From contig NZ_RHOW01000015.1 in assembly GCF_003946215.1 (NCBI RefSeq), positions 1 through 56,694 of the forward strand: DNA of 56,694 bases, read 5' to 3'. Both the position numbers and the translations under genes were made by a program. Positions within the stretch are counted from its first letter, which is position 1. The number at the start of each line of letters is the position of its first letter. Of the stretch, positions 46,429-56,690 are shown in pieces. The notes below the pieces were generated by a model that saw only the letters and a program-made list of their open reading frames with translations, did no database searches and had not been told where the DNA came from. The DNA is from Lapidilactobacillus mulanensis. GTDB lineage: Bacteria; Bacillota; Bacilli; Lactobacillales; Lactobacillaceae.

Positions 46429-47388
46429 TTAGATAATTCGGGTATCACTAATTACAGTTAAATAGTCCTTTTCCTTGAAAAAATCGTCCCATTCTTGGAA
46501 GAAGCGTTCAATACGAGGAATCTTCGACTTGTCATGACGATAGACAAACGACATGTCAAACGAGACGATCGGATCGAAATCGGCATGATACATCTTGATC
46601 TGATCTTGATGCGCCAACCAGAAGCTGTATGGTAATGCCGTCGACAACCCACGAGCTTCCGCGAATTTAACAATTTGATATGGCGACGTGAACTGTGATT
46701 TCACAGTCGGTTCATCGACCATTTTATTCTTGTAAACCTCACCTAGTAACTGGGCGATGAAATGATCTGGCGGATAAGTGACCCAATCAGATTTGTTCGT
46801 TGCTTGCAGCTTAACCTTCTTGCGTTCGGCCAACTTTTCATCGTGATGCAAATAAACGAGATGATCAGTCAGAATCTTTTTGGTTTCGTATGAACGCCAA
46901 TTTTTAATGCTTTCATCCGGCACATACATGACGGCTAAATCAATTTGGTTGCTTTCTAATTGATCCCAAATTTCGCGCCGCGTTAACAACGTGAAGCGGA
47001 TTTTGATATCCGGATATTTCTCAGTGAAGTAGATGAAGAAGTCTTCGAAAGCACCATCTTCCATCGAAGATAAGAAGCCGATATTGATGGGACCATTAGA
47101 TGGTCCCGTCGATTGTTGAACCTGATCTAAAGCCTCGTTCACCATCCCAAAAATATTCTGGGTCGTGGTCAGCATTGTTCGACCTGCGTCAGATAAATAT
47201 AATTTCTTCCCGATCGAGAAGAAAACCGGTGCGCCAACTGTTCGTTCCAATTTTTTAATTTGTTGGGTCAAGGCTGGCTGTGTGATCCCCAAAATCTGCG
47301 CAGCTTGCGTATAGTTCATGGTTTCTGCGAGTTGCAGAAAGTAAGTCAACGTTTTAGAAGCAAATAAGTTCTCCTGTCGCGTTTTCAT
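46429..47388 (-). CDS. LysR-family transcriptional regulator
   Basis: A 319-residue LysR-type regulator with an N-terminal winged helix-turn-helix (FLQLAETMNYTQAAQILGITQPALTQQI, quoted here only by its ends: it covers about residues 12-40) and a C-terminal periplasmic-binding-like effector domain from about residue 90. The effector is unknown. ATG 47388 follows AAAGGAG (47394-47400); an upstream in-frame start at 47418 is less likely. It lies downstream of pflA on the same strand but behind a terminator, so control of pfl genes is possible but not shown. Confidence 0.88.
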   Translation of the reverse strand: MKTRQENLFASKTLTYFLQLAETMNYTQAAQILGITQPALTQQIKKLERTVGAPVFFSIGKKLYLSDAGRTMLTTTQNIFGMVNEALDQVQQSTGPSNGPINIGFLSSMEDGAFEDFFIYFTEKYPDIKIRFTLLTRREIWDQLESNQIDLAVMYVPDESIKNWRSYETKKILTDHLVYLHHDEKLAERKKVKLQATNKSDWVTYPPDHFIAQLLGEVYKNKMVDEPTVKSQFTSPYQIVKFAEARGLSTALPYSFWLAHQDQIKMYHADFDPIVSFDMSFVYRHDKSKIPRIERFFQEWDDFFKEKDYLTVISDTRII

Positions 47389-47499
47389 ATCTAATCTCCT
47401 TTTGATTGTCGGCGCCAATACTCATTATGAGCTTATGGACAACAAGTCAGGCACCCTTTAGTTAATATAAACTTTATCATTATAATAATATAAGTCTAA

Positions 47500-47530
47500 A
47501 AAAAGAGCAACTAATAAGGTTGCTCTTTTG
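47500..47530 (-). terminator. pflA terminator
   Basis: AAAAGAGCAAC and GTTGCTCTTTT form an 11-bp stem (47501-47529), with a T-run on the reverse strand. It lies after the pflA stop codon. Confidence 0.85.
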
Positions 47531-47556
47531 ACGAGAAATTCATTATTCTTAGTTGA

Positions 47557-48357
47557 TTATGAGAATGGAAACTGGCGATAGCCTTGATAATCATTAACAT
47601 GCAAATAATTCTCCGCATTGACCACGCGATCATGCGTTGGTGGCTCGATACCCTTCAACGGATAGTCGATACCCAATGTCTCATACTTGACGACACCCAT
47701 CGTGTGATAAGGCAAGACTTCAACTTTATCAACGTTGTGCAACTTGCTGACGTATTCGCCGAGTTCTTTCAGATTTTCGTCGTAATCCGTCCGTTCTGGC
47801 ACCAGCACGTGGCGGATCCACATGTGATGACCATTTTCAGACATGTATTGAATCATCGATAAAACGGTCTCGTTGTTAAATCCAGTCAAACGTTTGTGCC
47901 GATCTGTATCGATCTGCTTAATATCGACTAGCGAAACATCGGTCACGGCCATTAATCGCTTAAATTTATCGAACCATGGTTGTTTGTAAGTGAAAGGTTG
48001 GCCACACGTATCGAGACAAGTATTGATTCCTTCAGCCTTAGCCTTGGTGAACAAGTCAATTAAAAAGTCGATCTGCAACAGCGATTCGCCACCACTGCAG
48101 GTGATGCCCCCCTGTTTACCCCAAAAAGCGCGGTAACGAATGGCATCATCTAAAATTTCGTCGGAAGTAACTTCATCGCCAGTACCGATGTTCCACGTGT
48201 CTGGATTATGACAGAACTCACAGCGCATTCGACATCCCTGCAAAAAGGCAACGTAGCGAATGCCAGGGCCATCTACTGAACCGAAAGTTTCAATTGAATG
48301 GACATAACCGATCACCGGTTTAATTGTTGTTGCTGTTGCTGGAGTTGTAACCATCAT
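47557..48357 (-). CDS. pflA: Pyruvate formate-lyase activating enzyme
   Basis: A 266-residue radical SAM enzyme that installs the glycyl radical on PflB. The iron-sulfur motif C-x3-C-x2-C is CRMRCEFC (about residues 40-47), followed by the GGESLLQ SAM-contact motif near residue 85. ATG 48357 is chosen because it is 6 nt after AAAGG; ATG 48363 lies inside the ribosome binding site. It follows pflB by about 130 nt with two hairpins in between, which may lower its expression relative to pflB. Confidence 0.95.
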   Translation of the reverse strand: MMVTTPATATTIKPVIGYVHSIETFGSVDGPGIRYVAFLQGCRMRCEFCHNPDTWNIGTGDEVTSDEILDDAIRYRAFWGKQGGITCSGGESLLQIDFLIDLFTKAKAEGINTCLDTCGQPFTYKQPWFDKFKRLMAVTDVSLVDIKQIDTDRHKRLTGFNNETVLSMIQYMSENGHHMWIRHVLVPERTDYDENLKELGEYVSKLHNVDKVEVLPYHTMGVVKYETLGIDYPLKGIEPPTHDRVVNAENYLHVNDYQGYRQFPFS

Positions 48358-48412
48358 AATCATCCTTTCAAGTGGTGCGTGTGGACGGCAATTTAGTCAT
48401 CCGGTTCAAAAA

Positions 48413-48475
48413 CTACAAAAAGCAATAAACCGTTAGTAGTTTATTGCTTTTTGTAGAGAGCGTTACTGAACGCTC
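48413..48475 (-). terminator. Two hairpins between pflB and pflA
   Basis: A perfect 18-bp stem (48413-48430 with 48439-48456) includes a T-run within its 3' arm, and a smaller hairpin GAGCGTT/AACGCTC (48459-48475) lies nearer pflB. They probably act as a partial terminator or mRNA stabiliser that sets a high pflB:pflA ratio. Confidence 0.7.
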
Positions 48476-48491
48476 CCTAAGTGAGTCAGAA

Positions 48492-50753
48492 TTACATTGT
48501 TTCGAAGTAAGTCCGTGAAATAACGTCGTCTTGTTGTTCCTTAGTCAAATCTGCGAAGTAGACACAGTAACCAGAAACGCGGACAGTCAATGTTGGATAT
48601 TCTTCTGGGTGTTTCTGAGCATCGATCAAAGTCTCACGGTTGAAGACGTTGATGTTCAAATGCATCCCTTCATTTTCCATGTAACCATCGACCATGTTAA
48701 CCAACGTATCCTTACGAGCTTCGTCATCATGTCCTAAAGTGTTAGGCGTAACACCGAATGTGTTCGAGATACCATCAGTTGCAAATTCATATGGTAATTT
48801 AGCAGTTGAAAGTAATGATGCAAGTGCACCGTTCTTTTCAGCACCATAAGCTGGGTTAGCACCAGGTGAGAATGGTTCGCCGGCTTTACGGCCATTAGGT
48901 GTTGTACCAGTGTTCTTACCATAAACAACGTTTGAAGTAATGGTCAAAACAGAAGTTGAAAGTTTAGCACCACGATAGAGATGATGTTTGTTCATCATTT
49001 CGTAGAAGTGTTGGATCAACCAAACACCGATTTGGTCAGCACGATCATCATTGTTACCATAACGTGGATAGTCATCGTTGTCAGCCTTGAAATCAACAGC
49101 AAGACCACTCTCGTCACGAATAACTTTAACATGACCATACTTGATTGCAGAAATCGAATCAACGGCATGTGAGAATCCAGAAATACCAGTGGCAAAAGTA
49201 CGATCCAAGTTAGTATCCTTCAATGCCATCTGTTCAGCTTCATAGTAATACTTATCATGCATATAGTGAATAGCATTCAGTGAGTTAACATAAATGTCAG
49301 CTAACCAGCCCATCATTGGATCCAATTTCTTCATGAATTCGTCGTAGTCGATATATTCACTAGAAATTGGTGCGTATGCAGGCCCAACTTGTGCTTTGCC
49401 AATTTCGTCAACACCACCATTGATGGTGTAAAGAATTGTCTTAGCTAAGTTAGCACGAGCGCCGAAGAATTGCATACCAGTTGCAATTGGTTGTGCAGAC
49501 ACACAGCAAGCAATGCCGTAGTAATCTGTGCCCCATTGTTCCTTGAGCATTTCGTCGTTTTCGTATTGAATCGTCGAGCTGTTGATTGAAACTTGAGTTG
49601 CATAACGTTTGAAGCCTTCTGGTAACTTGTCTGACCATAACAAGGTGATGTTAGGTTCTGGAGCAGCACCCATGTTATCCAAAGTCTTTAAGAAACGGAA
49701 TGCCGTCTTTGTAATGTGATGTTTGCCATCCATACCAGAGCCACCAAGTGAAAGTGTTGCCCAGATAGGATCACCAGAGAATAATGAGTTGTATTCAGTC
49801 GTTCTGATGAAACGAACCATGCGTAACTTCATAACCAAGTGATCGATAAATTCTTGTGCTTGGTCTTCGGTAATCGTGCCCCGTTTCAAATCACGGTTGA
49901 TATAAGCTTCGATCGTTGTATCGATACGGCCAACAGACATGGCAGCACCGTTTTGAGTTTTAACTGATGCGAGATAGCCAAAGTAGATCCATTGGATGGC
50001 TTCTTGAGCGTTCTCAGCAGGACGGCTAATATCAAAGCCGTATGATTCTGCCATTTTCTTCATTTCAACTAATGCACGATATTGTTCTTGAACTTCTTCA
50101 CGTAATTGGATCACGTCGTTAGTTAACTCGCCATCACCAATGTTTTCAAAATCATGTGCCTTAGCCTTCATCAAACGATCAATACCATAGATCGCAATCC
50201 GAGGTAAATCAGGAATTAGACGGCCACGTGCATAAGCATCTGGCAAGCCAGTGATGATCTTGTAGTGACGTGCTTTACGCATATCAGGTGTGTAAACATC
50301 GAAGACACCTTGGTTATGAGTCTTGCGATCTTCAGTGAAAATCTTGTGTTGTTCAGGATCAACTTTGAAGCCATAAGCCTCGAGTGCATCTTCGGCCATG
50401 CGAATCCCACCAAATGGCATGAATGCGCGCTTCAAAGGTTTGTCAGTTTGCAAACCAACAATTGTTTCGAGGTCTTTCTCGATATAGCCAGGTTTGTGTG
50501 AAGTGACGGTACTAACAACGTTATTGTCAGCATCCAACACGCCACCAACTTCGCGTTCCTTCTTCTTCAATGCCAGAACTTCATCGTTCAAAGTTGTGGT
50601 TGCAGCTGTAGGTCCAGCCAAGAAGGTGTCATCACCATTGTACTGAACTAAGTTTTTATTTATAAAATCACGAACGTTGATTGAGTTTTGCCAGTCACCA
50701 GCGACAAATCCATCCCAATAGCTTGGAGTCGCTTTCTTTTCCATCTGTTTCAT
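48492..50753 (-). CDS. pflB: Pyruvate formate-lyase
   Basis: A 753-residue glycyl radical enzyme that converts pyruvate and CoA to acetyl-CoA and formate in anaerobic metabolism. The catalytic cysteine pair is at 416-417 (IACCVSAQ) and the glycyl radical site is Gly728 (RVSGYCVYF; Cys replaces the more usual Ala next to it). ATG 50753 follows GGAGG (50761-50765). Longer forms from 50816 have no support. The formate produced can feed fhs in this window. Confidence 0.96.
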   Translation of the reverse strand: MKQMEKKATPSYWDGFVAGDWQNSINVRDFINKNLVQYNGDDTFLAGPTAATTTLNDEVLALKKKEREVGGVLDADNNVVSTVTSHKPGYIEKDLETIVGLQTDKPLKRAFMPFGGIRMAEDALEAYGFKVDPEQHKIFTEDRKTHNQGVFDVYTPDMRKARHYKIITGLPDAYARGRLIPDLPRIAIYGIDRLMKAKAHDFENIGDGELTNDVIQLREEVQEQYRALVEMKKMAESYGFDISRPAENAQEAIQWIYFGYLASVKTQNGAAMSVGRIDTTIEAYINRDLKRGTITEDQAQEFIDHLVMKLRMVRFIRTTEYNSLFSGDPIWATLSLGGSGMDGKHHITKTAFRFLKTLDNMGAAPEPNITLLWSDKLPEGFKRYATQVSINSSTIQYENDEMLKEQWGTDYYGIACCVSAQPIATGMQFFGARANLAKTILYTINGGVDEIGKAQVGPAYAPISSEYIDYDEFMKKLDPMMGWLADIYVNSLNAIHYMHDKYYYEAEQMALKDTNLDRTFATGISGFSHAVDSISAIKYGHVKVIRDESGLAVDFKADNDDYPRYGNNDDRADQIGVWLIQHFYEMMNKHHLYRGAKLSTSVLTITSNVVYGKNTGTTPNGRKAGEPFSPGANPAYGAEKNGALASLLSTAKLPYEFATDGISNTFGVTPNTLGHDDEARKDTLVNMVDGYMENEGMHLNINVFNRETLIDAQKHPEEYPTLTVRVSGYCVYFADLTKEQQDDVISRTYFETM

Positions 50754-50774
50754 TATTATGCCTCCATCAATGTA

Positions 50775-50829
50775 TTGTTTAACAACACTTTTTACATTTG
50801 TAGTATAACATATCACAATAATAATGCAA
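50775..50829 (-). promoter_or_regulatory. pflB promoter with 11-bp palindrome in the leader
   Basis: On the reverse strand TTGCAT (50829-50824) and TATACT (50807-50802) are 16 nt apart. TTGTTTAACAA (50775-50785), a perfect palindrome, lies between the promoter and the ribosome binding site and could be an operator. Further TTGTTAA motifs lie upstream near 50896 and 50912. The regulator is unknown. Confidence 0.6.
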
Positions 50830-51035
50830 GACTTTTATATGCCTTGTTTTAGGAAATGTAAGTGCTTAAGAAATGTGCTAATTAAATAATCAGTGTTGTT
50901 AAATTTAGGGATTTGTTAATGCGTTCACGAATTTAAGCAACTGTTAGCGTCTGTGTTTTATAACAGATTTTAATTACTGTTTTGCAACAGGAAGCGTTTT
51001 ATTTCATAAGGGTTTACCGTATTTTACACCACAAA
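50830..51035. other. Upstream region of pflB
   Basis: AT-rich, without coding potential. It has the TTGTTAA-like motifs and sequences near 50947-50960 and 50990-51004 that only partly fit a CcpA (cre) site. No firm regulatory site can be claimed. Confidence 0.4.
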
Positions 51036-51082
51036 AAAATCGTTGATATGTGGTTAGTTCCACCAATATCAACGATAAAAGT
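51036..51082 (-). terminator. parC terminator
   Basis: On the reverse strand TCGTTGATAT and ATATCAACGA arms (within 51040-51076), extended by GGTGG/CCACC-like pairs, are followed by TTTTTTT. A small hairpin CGATCA/TGATCG (51120-51137) lies nearer parC. Confidence 0.8.
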
Positions 51083-51174
51083 TTGAGAATTATTACTCAA
51101 TATATCCTGTAGCATTCTTCGATCAGGTTCATGATCGAGACCACTAAAGCGCCTTACAAGGACGAATTTTTATT

Positions 51175-53619
51175 TTAATTAATTCGAATTGGCGTCCCTA
51201 TTTTTTCGGTATCTAAGACAAAGCTACCATTAGAATAACGATCATTCAAAGGCACATCAACAATTTTGACTGCCACGGTTTGATTCTGGTCCGTGGTGAT
51301 CTGTAACGTTTCATCCTCTGCCGTCACCAGGTGTGCGGTCACGATGCGATGGGGCTGACGTTTCAGTTCACGTAAGACCAGCAATCCGCGACGCGCGCGA
51401 TTACTCAATGGCAACTCACTCAATGCCATTTTCTTAAACGCACCCCGCTGAGTCAAAATTCCCACCGTATCGTGTTGAGCTAGCTGTTCACTGGTCAAAG
51501 TCAACACCGAGACAACGTGATCGTCGTCTTTCAAGTTGATCGCCTTGACCCCTGCAGCCTTAGCCCCAACAACCGGCACATCGCTTAAACTGAAATGCAA
51601 TGCCAAGGCGCCATAAGTAAATGCGTAGACTTCTGCAAACGCCGCTTCATCTGGTAAGAGATAACGAACATCGATCACGTGCGTCGACGCATCTTTTAAT
51701 TTGATTGCCTGTTGTGGACGCGTTCGATAAGTACGACCTGGTAAGAGACTTTCAAACGTGACCTGCTTAATATAACCATCAGCCGTGGTCAAAACAAACT
51801 GACCCGTTTGCTTGAGATCCTTGAACGTATACACCGCCAAGACGGATTCATCGTTATCTAAACCGACGTCTTGAGAAAGATGTTGACCCATCTCTTTCCA
51901 TTTACCATCCTCGATTTCGTGGATCGGTCGATAAATCAGGTTACCCTTAGTCGTGAAAATAAATAAATGATCTAAGGTGTTGACCGTCTCCATGAAAATT
52001 GGATAGTCCTCGGCCTTCAAGCCATTATCATCCGCGCCAGTTGCTTGGAATGACCGCAAACTACTGCGTTTGAGATAACCGTCATGACTGACCAACACTT
52101 GCACGTCCTCAGCAGTCACCATGACACTGGTATCAATATTAAGCGACTGAACATTTTGCTCGATCGTCGTCAACCGGTCACCGGGAAAATCATGCTTGAT
52201 CTGTTTCAATTCTTTCGTGATCACTCGATCCAATGTTTTGGGATCGCCGAGAATTTTTTGGTAGCTGGCAATTTTGTCAGAAAGTTCTTGGTGCTCTGCT
52301 TCTAGTGCCGTGACGTCGGTATTCGTTAAACGATACAGTTGCAAGGAAACGATGGCTTCTGCCTGTACTTCACTGAACTGATATTCGGTGATCAGGTTCT
52401 GCTTAGCGTCACCCTTGTTCTTGCTACCACGAATGATCCGGATCACTTCGTCCAAAATCGACAAAGCACGAATAAGGCCTTCTACAATGTGCTGACGCTT
52501 CTGCGCTTTGGCGAGGTCAAATTGGGTACGTTTGGTTGCAACATCACGCTGGTGAGCAATATACGCCGTTAAAGCCTGTTTAAGACCGATCTGTTGAGGT
52601 CGTAACTCAGAAATAGCTACCATGTTGAAATTGTAGGAAATTTGTAAATCGGTGTTTTTGAATAGGTAATTCAAAATTCCCTTGGCATCCGCGTTGCGCT
52701 TCAATTCGATCACGATCCGCAAACCAGTCCGGTCGGTTTCGTCACGGACTTCGGAAATACCATCGACTTTCTTTATCAGTCGCAATTCATCGATTCGCTT
52801 CACGAGCAAGGCTTTATTGACTTCATATGGCAATTCGGTCACGACGATCTGTTCGCGTTGACTCCGCATTTCCTCAATAGCCGTCTTCGAGCGCAAGACG
52901 ACGCGACCGCGGCCAGTTTCATACGCCTCTTTGATGCCGTCGACGCCTTGCAAGATCCCACCGGTGGGAAAATCTGGGCCTGGAACAAATTTTATCAGGG
53001 CTTCAAGGTTAGCGTCGGGATGATCCATCAAGTAGATCACGGCATCAATCACTTCACCCAAATTATGGGGTGGAATTTCAGTCGCATAACCCGCTGAGAT
53101 CCCTGACGATCCATTCACGAGCAGATTGGGAAAGTGTGCAGGCAAAACGGTGGGTTCTTCGGTGGTATCATCAAAATTTAAAACCATCTTGACGGTTTCT
53201 TTGTCAATATCACGTAATAACTCGGCCGAAATTTTACTTAAACGCGCCTCGGTATACCGCATAGCCGCAGGCGAATCGCCATCCATCGAACCATTATTAC
53301 CATGCATCTGAATCAGTGGCTGCCGTAATTTCCAGTCTTGACTCATTCTGACCATCGATTCGTAAATCGAACTGTCACCGTGAGGATGAAAATTACCCAT
53401 GATATTACCAACAGATTTAGCAGACTTACGAAAAGCGTGGTCATAAGTATTGCCATCTTGATTCATGGCGAATAAAATTCGGCGCTGAACTGGTTTCAAG
53501 CCATCACGGATGTCGGGTAAGGCGCGTTCTTGAATAATATACTTTGAGTAGCGGCTGAAACGCTCGCCCATGACTGTTTCCAGCGATAATTCTTCAATTT
53601 TCTGTGTGTCTTCAGCCAT
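51175..53619 (-). CDS. parC: DNA topoisomerase IV subunit A
   Basis: An 814-residue type IIA topoisomerase breakage-reunion subunit that decatenates daughter chromosomes with ParE. The catalytic Tyr is in AAMRYTEARL near residue 118. The quinolone-determining region reads HGDSSIYE, with Ser at the usual sensitive position. The C-terminal beta-pinwheel follows from about residue 490. ATG 53619 follows AAAGGTGAG; GTG 53628 overlaps the parE stop and is an alternative. ParC rather than GyrA is inferred from the coupling to parE and the divergent plsY. Confidence 0.93.
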   Translation of the reverse strand: MAEDTQKIEELSLETVMGERFSRYSKYIIQERALPDIRDGLKPVQRRILFAMNQDGNTYDHAFRKSAKSVGNIMGNFHPHGDSSIYESMVRMSQDWKLRQPLIQMHGNNGSMDGDSPAAMRYTEARLSKISAELLRDIDKETVKMVLNFDDTTEEPTVLPAHFPNLLVNGSSGISAGYATEIPPHNLGEVIDAVIYLMDHPDANLEALIKFVPGPDFPTGGILQGVDGIKEAYETGRGRVVLRSKTAIEEMRSQREQIVVTELPYEVNKALLVKRIDELRLIKKVDGISEVRDETDRTGLRIVIELKRNADAKGILNYLFKNTDLQISYNFNMVAISELRPQQIGLKQALTAYIAHQRDVATKRTQFDLAKAQKRQHIVEGLIRALSILDEVIRIIRGSKNKGDAKQNLITEYQFSEVQAEAIVSLQLYRLTNTDVTALEAEHQELSDKIASYQKILGDPKTLDRVITKELKQIKHDFPGDRLTTIEQNVQSLNIDTSVMVTAEDVQVLVSHDGYLKRSSLRSFQATGADDNGLKAEDYPIFMETVNTLDHLFIFTTKGNLIYRPIHEIEDGKWKEMGQHLSQDVGLDNDESVLAVYTFKDLKQTGQFVLTTADGYIKQVTFESLLPGRTYRTRPQQAIKLKDASTHVIDVRYLLPDEAAFAEVYAFTYGALALHFSLSDVPVVGAKAAGVKAINLKDDDHVVSVLTLTSEQLAQHDTVGILTQRGAFKKMALSELPLSNRARRGLLVLRELKRQPHRIVTAHLVTAEDETLQITTDQNQTVAVKIVDVPLNDRYSNGSFVLDTEKIGTPIRIN

Positions 53620-53624
53620 TAAAC

Positions 53625-55646
53625 TCACTCACCTTTATTATGTTCAACTTGTTTTAGTAAATCTTGTTCGCCGGTGTTCACATGATGATCATCGTTAGCA
53701 GCAGTTGTGTCCAAAATACTGCCCTCTTCATCCATGGTGAACTTGACGTTTTTTTCGATCCAACGTCGACGCGGTTCAACCTTATCGCCCATCAATGTCG
53801 TCACGCGCTTTTCAGCTAGCGTCGCGTCGTCGATCTTCACGCGGATCAGCGTTCGGGTGGTTGGGTTCATGGTCGTTTCCCACAATTGATCTGCATTCAT
53901 TTCGCCTAAACCTTTGAAACGCTGTAGACTGTAGCCTTTGCCCATCGACTTCACTTCAGTAGCAAGCTGATCTTCGGTCCAAGCATAGCTGATCTTGGTT
54001 TTCGCACCAGCACCTTTTTGTAATTTATAAAGTGGTGGCAACGCAATATAAACTTTGCCGGCTTCGATCAAGGGGCGCATGTAACGATAAAAGAACGTCA
54101 GTAATAAGATTTGAATATGGGCACCGTCATCATCGGCATCGGTCATGATAATGATCTTGTCATAATTGCTGTCTTGTTCTTTGAATTCCGTCCCAACGCC
54201 GGCACCAATTGTGTAAATCATCGTGTTGATTTCTTCGTTTTTGATAATATCTTGCAACTTCGCCTTCTGCGTGTTCAAAACCTTCCCACGTAATGGCAAA
54301 ATTGCTTGGAAACGTCGATCTCGTCCTTGTTTGGCAGAACCACCGGCGGAATCACCCTCGACTAAATAGAGTTCATTCTTCTTGGGATTACGCGATTGAG
54401 CGGGCGTTAATTTACCAGAAAGTAACCCTTCATTCTTTTTCTTCTTCTTACCGTTACGGCTCTCATCACGTGCTTTACGAGCAGCATTACGGGCTTCTCG
54501 AGCCTTCAAAGATTTCTGGACAAGCATTTGGGCCACGTCGCCATTTTCAAGCAGGTAAAAAGAAAGTTGTTCGTAAATCAAACTGTCGACGGCTGAACGT
54601 GCTTGTGGCGTTCCCAAGCGGCCTTTAGTCTGGCCTTCAAATTGCAGAATTTCTTCCGGAATGCGCACGGAAATCACCGCACTTAACCCTTCGCGGACAT
54701 CGCTGCCTTCAAGATTCTTGTCTTTGTCCTTTAACAAACCCACTTTACGCGCATAATCATTGAAAGCCTTAGTCCAACCAGACTTCATTCCGGCTTCATG
54801 GGTCCCACCGTCCCCCGTTCGCACATTATTGACGAACGAAATAATATTTTCAGAATAACCATCGTTGAACTGGCCGGCAAATTCGATTTCGATCTCATCT
54901 TTCTTGCCTTCAATGCCGATCACGTCAGTTAAGACATCTTTATCCTCATTCAGATAACGCACAAACGATTGGAGACCATCGTCAAATTTAAAGACGTCTT
55001 CACGAGCTTCTTCCCCCCGCAAGTCAGTCAGTGTGATCTCAATGCCCTTTAACAAGAAGGCAGATTCGCGTAAACGTTCCGCCAACGTGTCATAATCAAA
55101 TGCCGTCGTGGTAAAAATTGTTTTATCCGGCATAAACGTTAACGTGGTCCCGGATTTCAATTTCGTATGGCCGGCCGACTTCAGTGTTCCTTGCGGATGG
55201 CCGCCATTGACGAATTTTTCTCGGTAGAGCTGATGATCACGCGCGACTTCAACCACTAGCCAAGAAGATAAGGCGTTGACGACAGACGCACCGACACCGT
55301 GTAATCCACCTGAGGTTTTGTAGTTATTCTCGGTGAACTTACCCCCGGCGTGCAAAATCGTTAAAATAACTTCGATCGTTGGCCGACCCGACGAATGCAT
55401 TCCTGTCGGCATTCCCCGACCTTCATCTTGAACGGTCAAACTACCATCCGCATTGATCGTCACGGCAATTTTCTGGCCAAAGCCAGCCAAAGCTTCATCG
55501 ACCGCATTATCGACAATTTCATAAACCAAGTGATGCAATCCACGTCCATCCGTAGATCCAATATACATACCAGGTCGTTTCCGAACGGCCTCTAAGCCTT
55601 CAAGGATCTGGATCGAGCTATCATCATATTCATTACGTTTCTTCAT
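53625..55646 (-). CDS. parE: DNA topoisomerase IV subunit B
   Basis: A 673-residue ATPase subunit. GHKL motifs are visible: EIVDNAVDEALAG near residue 45, DEGRGMPTGMH near 73 and GGLHGVGASVVNAL near 115. The TOPRIM domain has YLVEGDSAGGSAKQGRDR near 430 and the metal-binding DADDDGAHI near 510. Length and context (coupled to parC, divergent from plsY) favour ParE over GyrB. The start ATG 55646 follows GGGGGATAAC. Confidence 0.93.
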   Translation of the reverse strand: MKKRNEYDDSSIQILEGLEAVRKRPGMYIGSTDGRGLHHLVYEIVDNAVDEALAGFGQKIAVTINADGSLTVQDEGRGMPTGMHSSGRPTIEVILTILHAGGKFTENNYKTSGGLHGVGASVVNALSSWLVVEVARDHQLYREKFVNGGHPQGTLKSAGHTKLKSGTTLTFMPDKTIFTTTAFDYDTLAERLRESAFLLKGIEITLTDLRGEEAREDVFKFDDGLQSFVRYLNEDKDVLTDVIGIEGKKDEIEIEFAGQFNDGYSENIISFVNNVRTGDGGTHEAGMKSGWTKAFNDYARKVGLLKDKDKNLEGSDVREGLSAVISVRIPEEILQFEGQTKGRLGTPQARSAVDSLIYEQLSFYLLENGDVAQMLVQKSLKAREARNAARKARDESRNGKKKKKNEGLLSGKLTPAQSRNPKKNELYLVEGDSAGGSAKQGRDRRFQAILPLRGKVLNTQKAKLQDIIKNEEINTMIYTIGAGVGTEFKEQDSNYDKIIIMTDADDDGAHIQILLLTFFYRYMRPLIEAGKVYIALPPLYKLQKGAGAKTKISYAWTEDQLATEVKSMGKGYSLQRFKGLGEMNADQLWETTMNPTTRTLIRVKIDDATLAEKRVTTLMGDKVEPRRRWIEKNVKFTMDEEGSILDTTAANDDHHVNTGEQDLLKQVEHNKGE

Positions 55647-55982
55647 GTTATCCCCCGTTTATTTAGAGTGCGAAACCACCCGGGCTGAAATTGTCCGTCA
55701 AGAAATCGGCGCAAAAATAATCGTACTTTTGTGTCTTTCGGTTTCTTAACGGTCAATTTCAATGTGGAGCCGCACATTTAGGACGAATGTATGTTCATAT
55801 CTAAATTACCATAAATGATTTTTGCGAATCTGTCAAACCACTTTTCGGCATAGAAATACCGTGGTTGAAAGTTTTGGTTGGAATCACACCTTGATTGCGT
55901 TTTGTTAAATTTTCTCAGAAGACCACACACGTTAAATAAATCATGGTACAATTATGGCGCACATCTTAGCGGAGGAATCATA
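55647..55982. other. Divergent promoter region of parE and plsY
   Basis: This 336-bp intergenic region has an extended -10 box for plsY (TGG-TACAAT, 55944-55952), with no clear -35. The parE promoter is not obvious. No ORF or strong hairpin is seen. Confidence 0.5.
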
Positions 55983-56594
55983 TTGAAATTTGCAATCTTA
56001 CTAATTTTAGCATACATTTTAGGATCATTTCCGTCTGGCGTGGTGATCGGACGTCTTTTTTATCACCGCGACATTCGCCAGTATGGCAGTGGCAACATTG
56101 GAACCACCAATACATTTCGAGTTCTCGGTAAACCAGCCGGAGTGGTCGTGTTGCTCTTAGATATTCTCAAGGGTGCACTTGCTGCCGCCCTACCGATCTG
56201 GGGTCAATTGACGCCGCCTCATTACTTAGTCCTCGTCTTCGGACTGGCCGCAATTTTGGGTCACTCATTTTCAATTTTTATCAAATTTAAGGGTGGCAAA
56301 GCAGTGGCGACGAGTGCTGGCATCTTATTAACCTACAATCCCGGCTTTTTCGTGATTGCCGTCGCAATCTTCTTGGCGATTCTTTATATTTCGAGCATGG
56401 TCAGCGTGGCCAGCATGCTCGGGCTCGTCTTGATCACCATCAGTTCGCTGTATTATCAAGATATTTTTCTAACTTGCGTCGCCTTCGGATTGACATTATT
56501 TATTTTCTACCGTCATCGTGAAAATATCAAACGCATTCGCAACCATAATGAAAATTTAGTCCCCTTCGGTTGGTATTACCATCACAAAAAATAA
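55983..56594 (+). CDS. plsY: Acyl-phosphate:glycerol-3-phosphate acyltransferase PlsY
   Basis: A 203-residue membrane enzyme that transfers the acyl group from acyl-phosphate to glycerol-3-phosphate, the first step of phospholipid synthesis. The three family motifs are seen: [13 protein letters not shown] with [12 protein letters not shown], the [11 protein letters not shown] segment, and the C-terminal [10 protein letters not shown]. About five transmembrane helices. I use TTG 55983 after GCGGAGG; the longer frame from 55878 lacks a ribosome binding site and a family match. It is divergent from parE, as in many lactobacilli. Confidence 0.93.
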   Translation: MKFAILLILAYILGSFPSGVVIGRLFYHRDIRQYGSGNIGTTNTFRVLGKPAGVVVLLLDILKGALAAALPIWGQLTPPHYLVLVFGLAAILGHSFSIFIKFKGGKAVATSAGILLTYNPGFFVIAVAIFLAILYISSMVSVASMLGLVLITISSLYYQDIFLTCVAFGLTLFIFYRHRENIKRIRNHNENLVPFGWYYHHKK

Positions 56595-56643
56595 TTTAAT
56601 CATGAAAAAAGAAATGATCGTTAGTTGATCGGCTATACTCCTA

Positions 56644-56690
56644 CTTAAGTAGACAAGCAAATAATCAAAGCTTGTACACTTAGGAAGGAG
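56644..56690 (+). promoter_or_regulatory. Inverted repeat leading into a ribosome binding site at the window edge
   Basis: CTTAAGTAGACAAGC (56644-56658) and GCTTGTACACTTAGG (56670-56684) are imperfect complements around an 11-nt loop. The right arm runs into AGGAAGGAG (56682-56690), the ribosome binding site of a gene that begins beyond the window. A TATACT (56634-56639) upstream may be its -10 box. Confidence 0.5.

Noticed and set aside
50990-51004. CcpA (cre) site upstream of pflB
   Set aside because: The sequences there match the consensus only partly, so no call is made.
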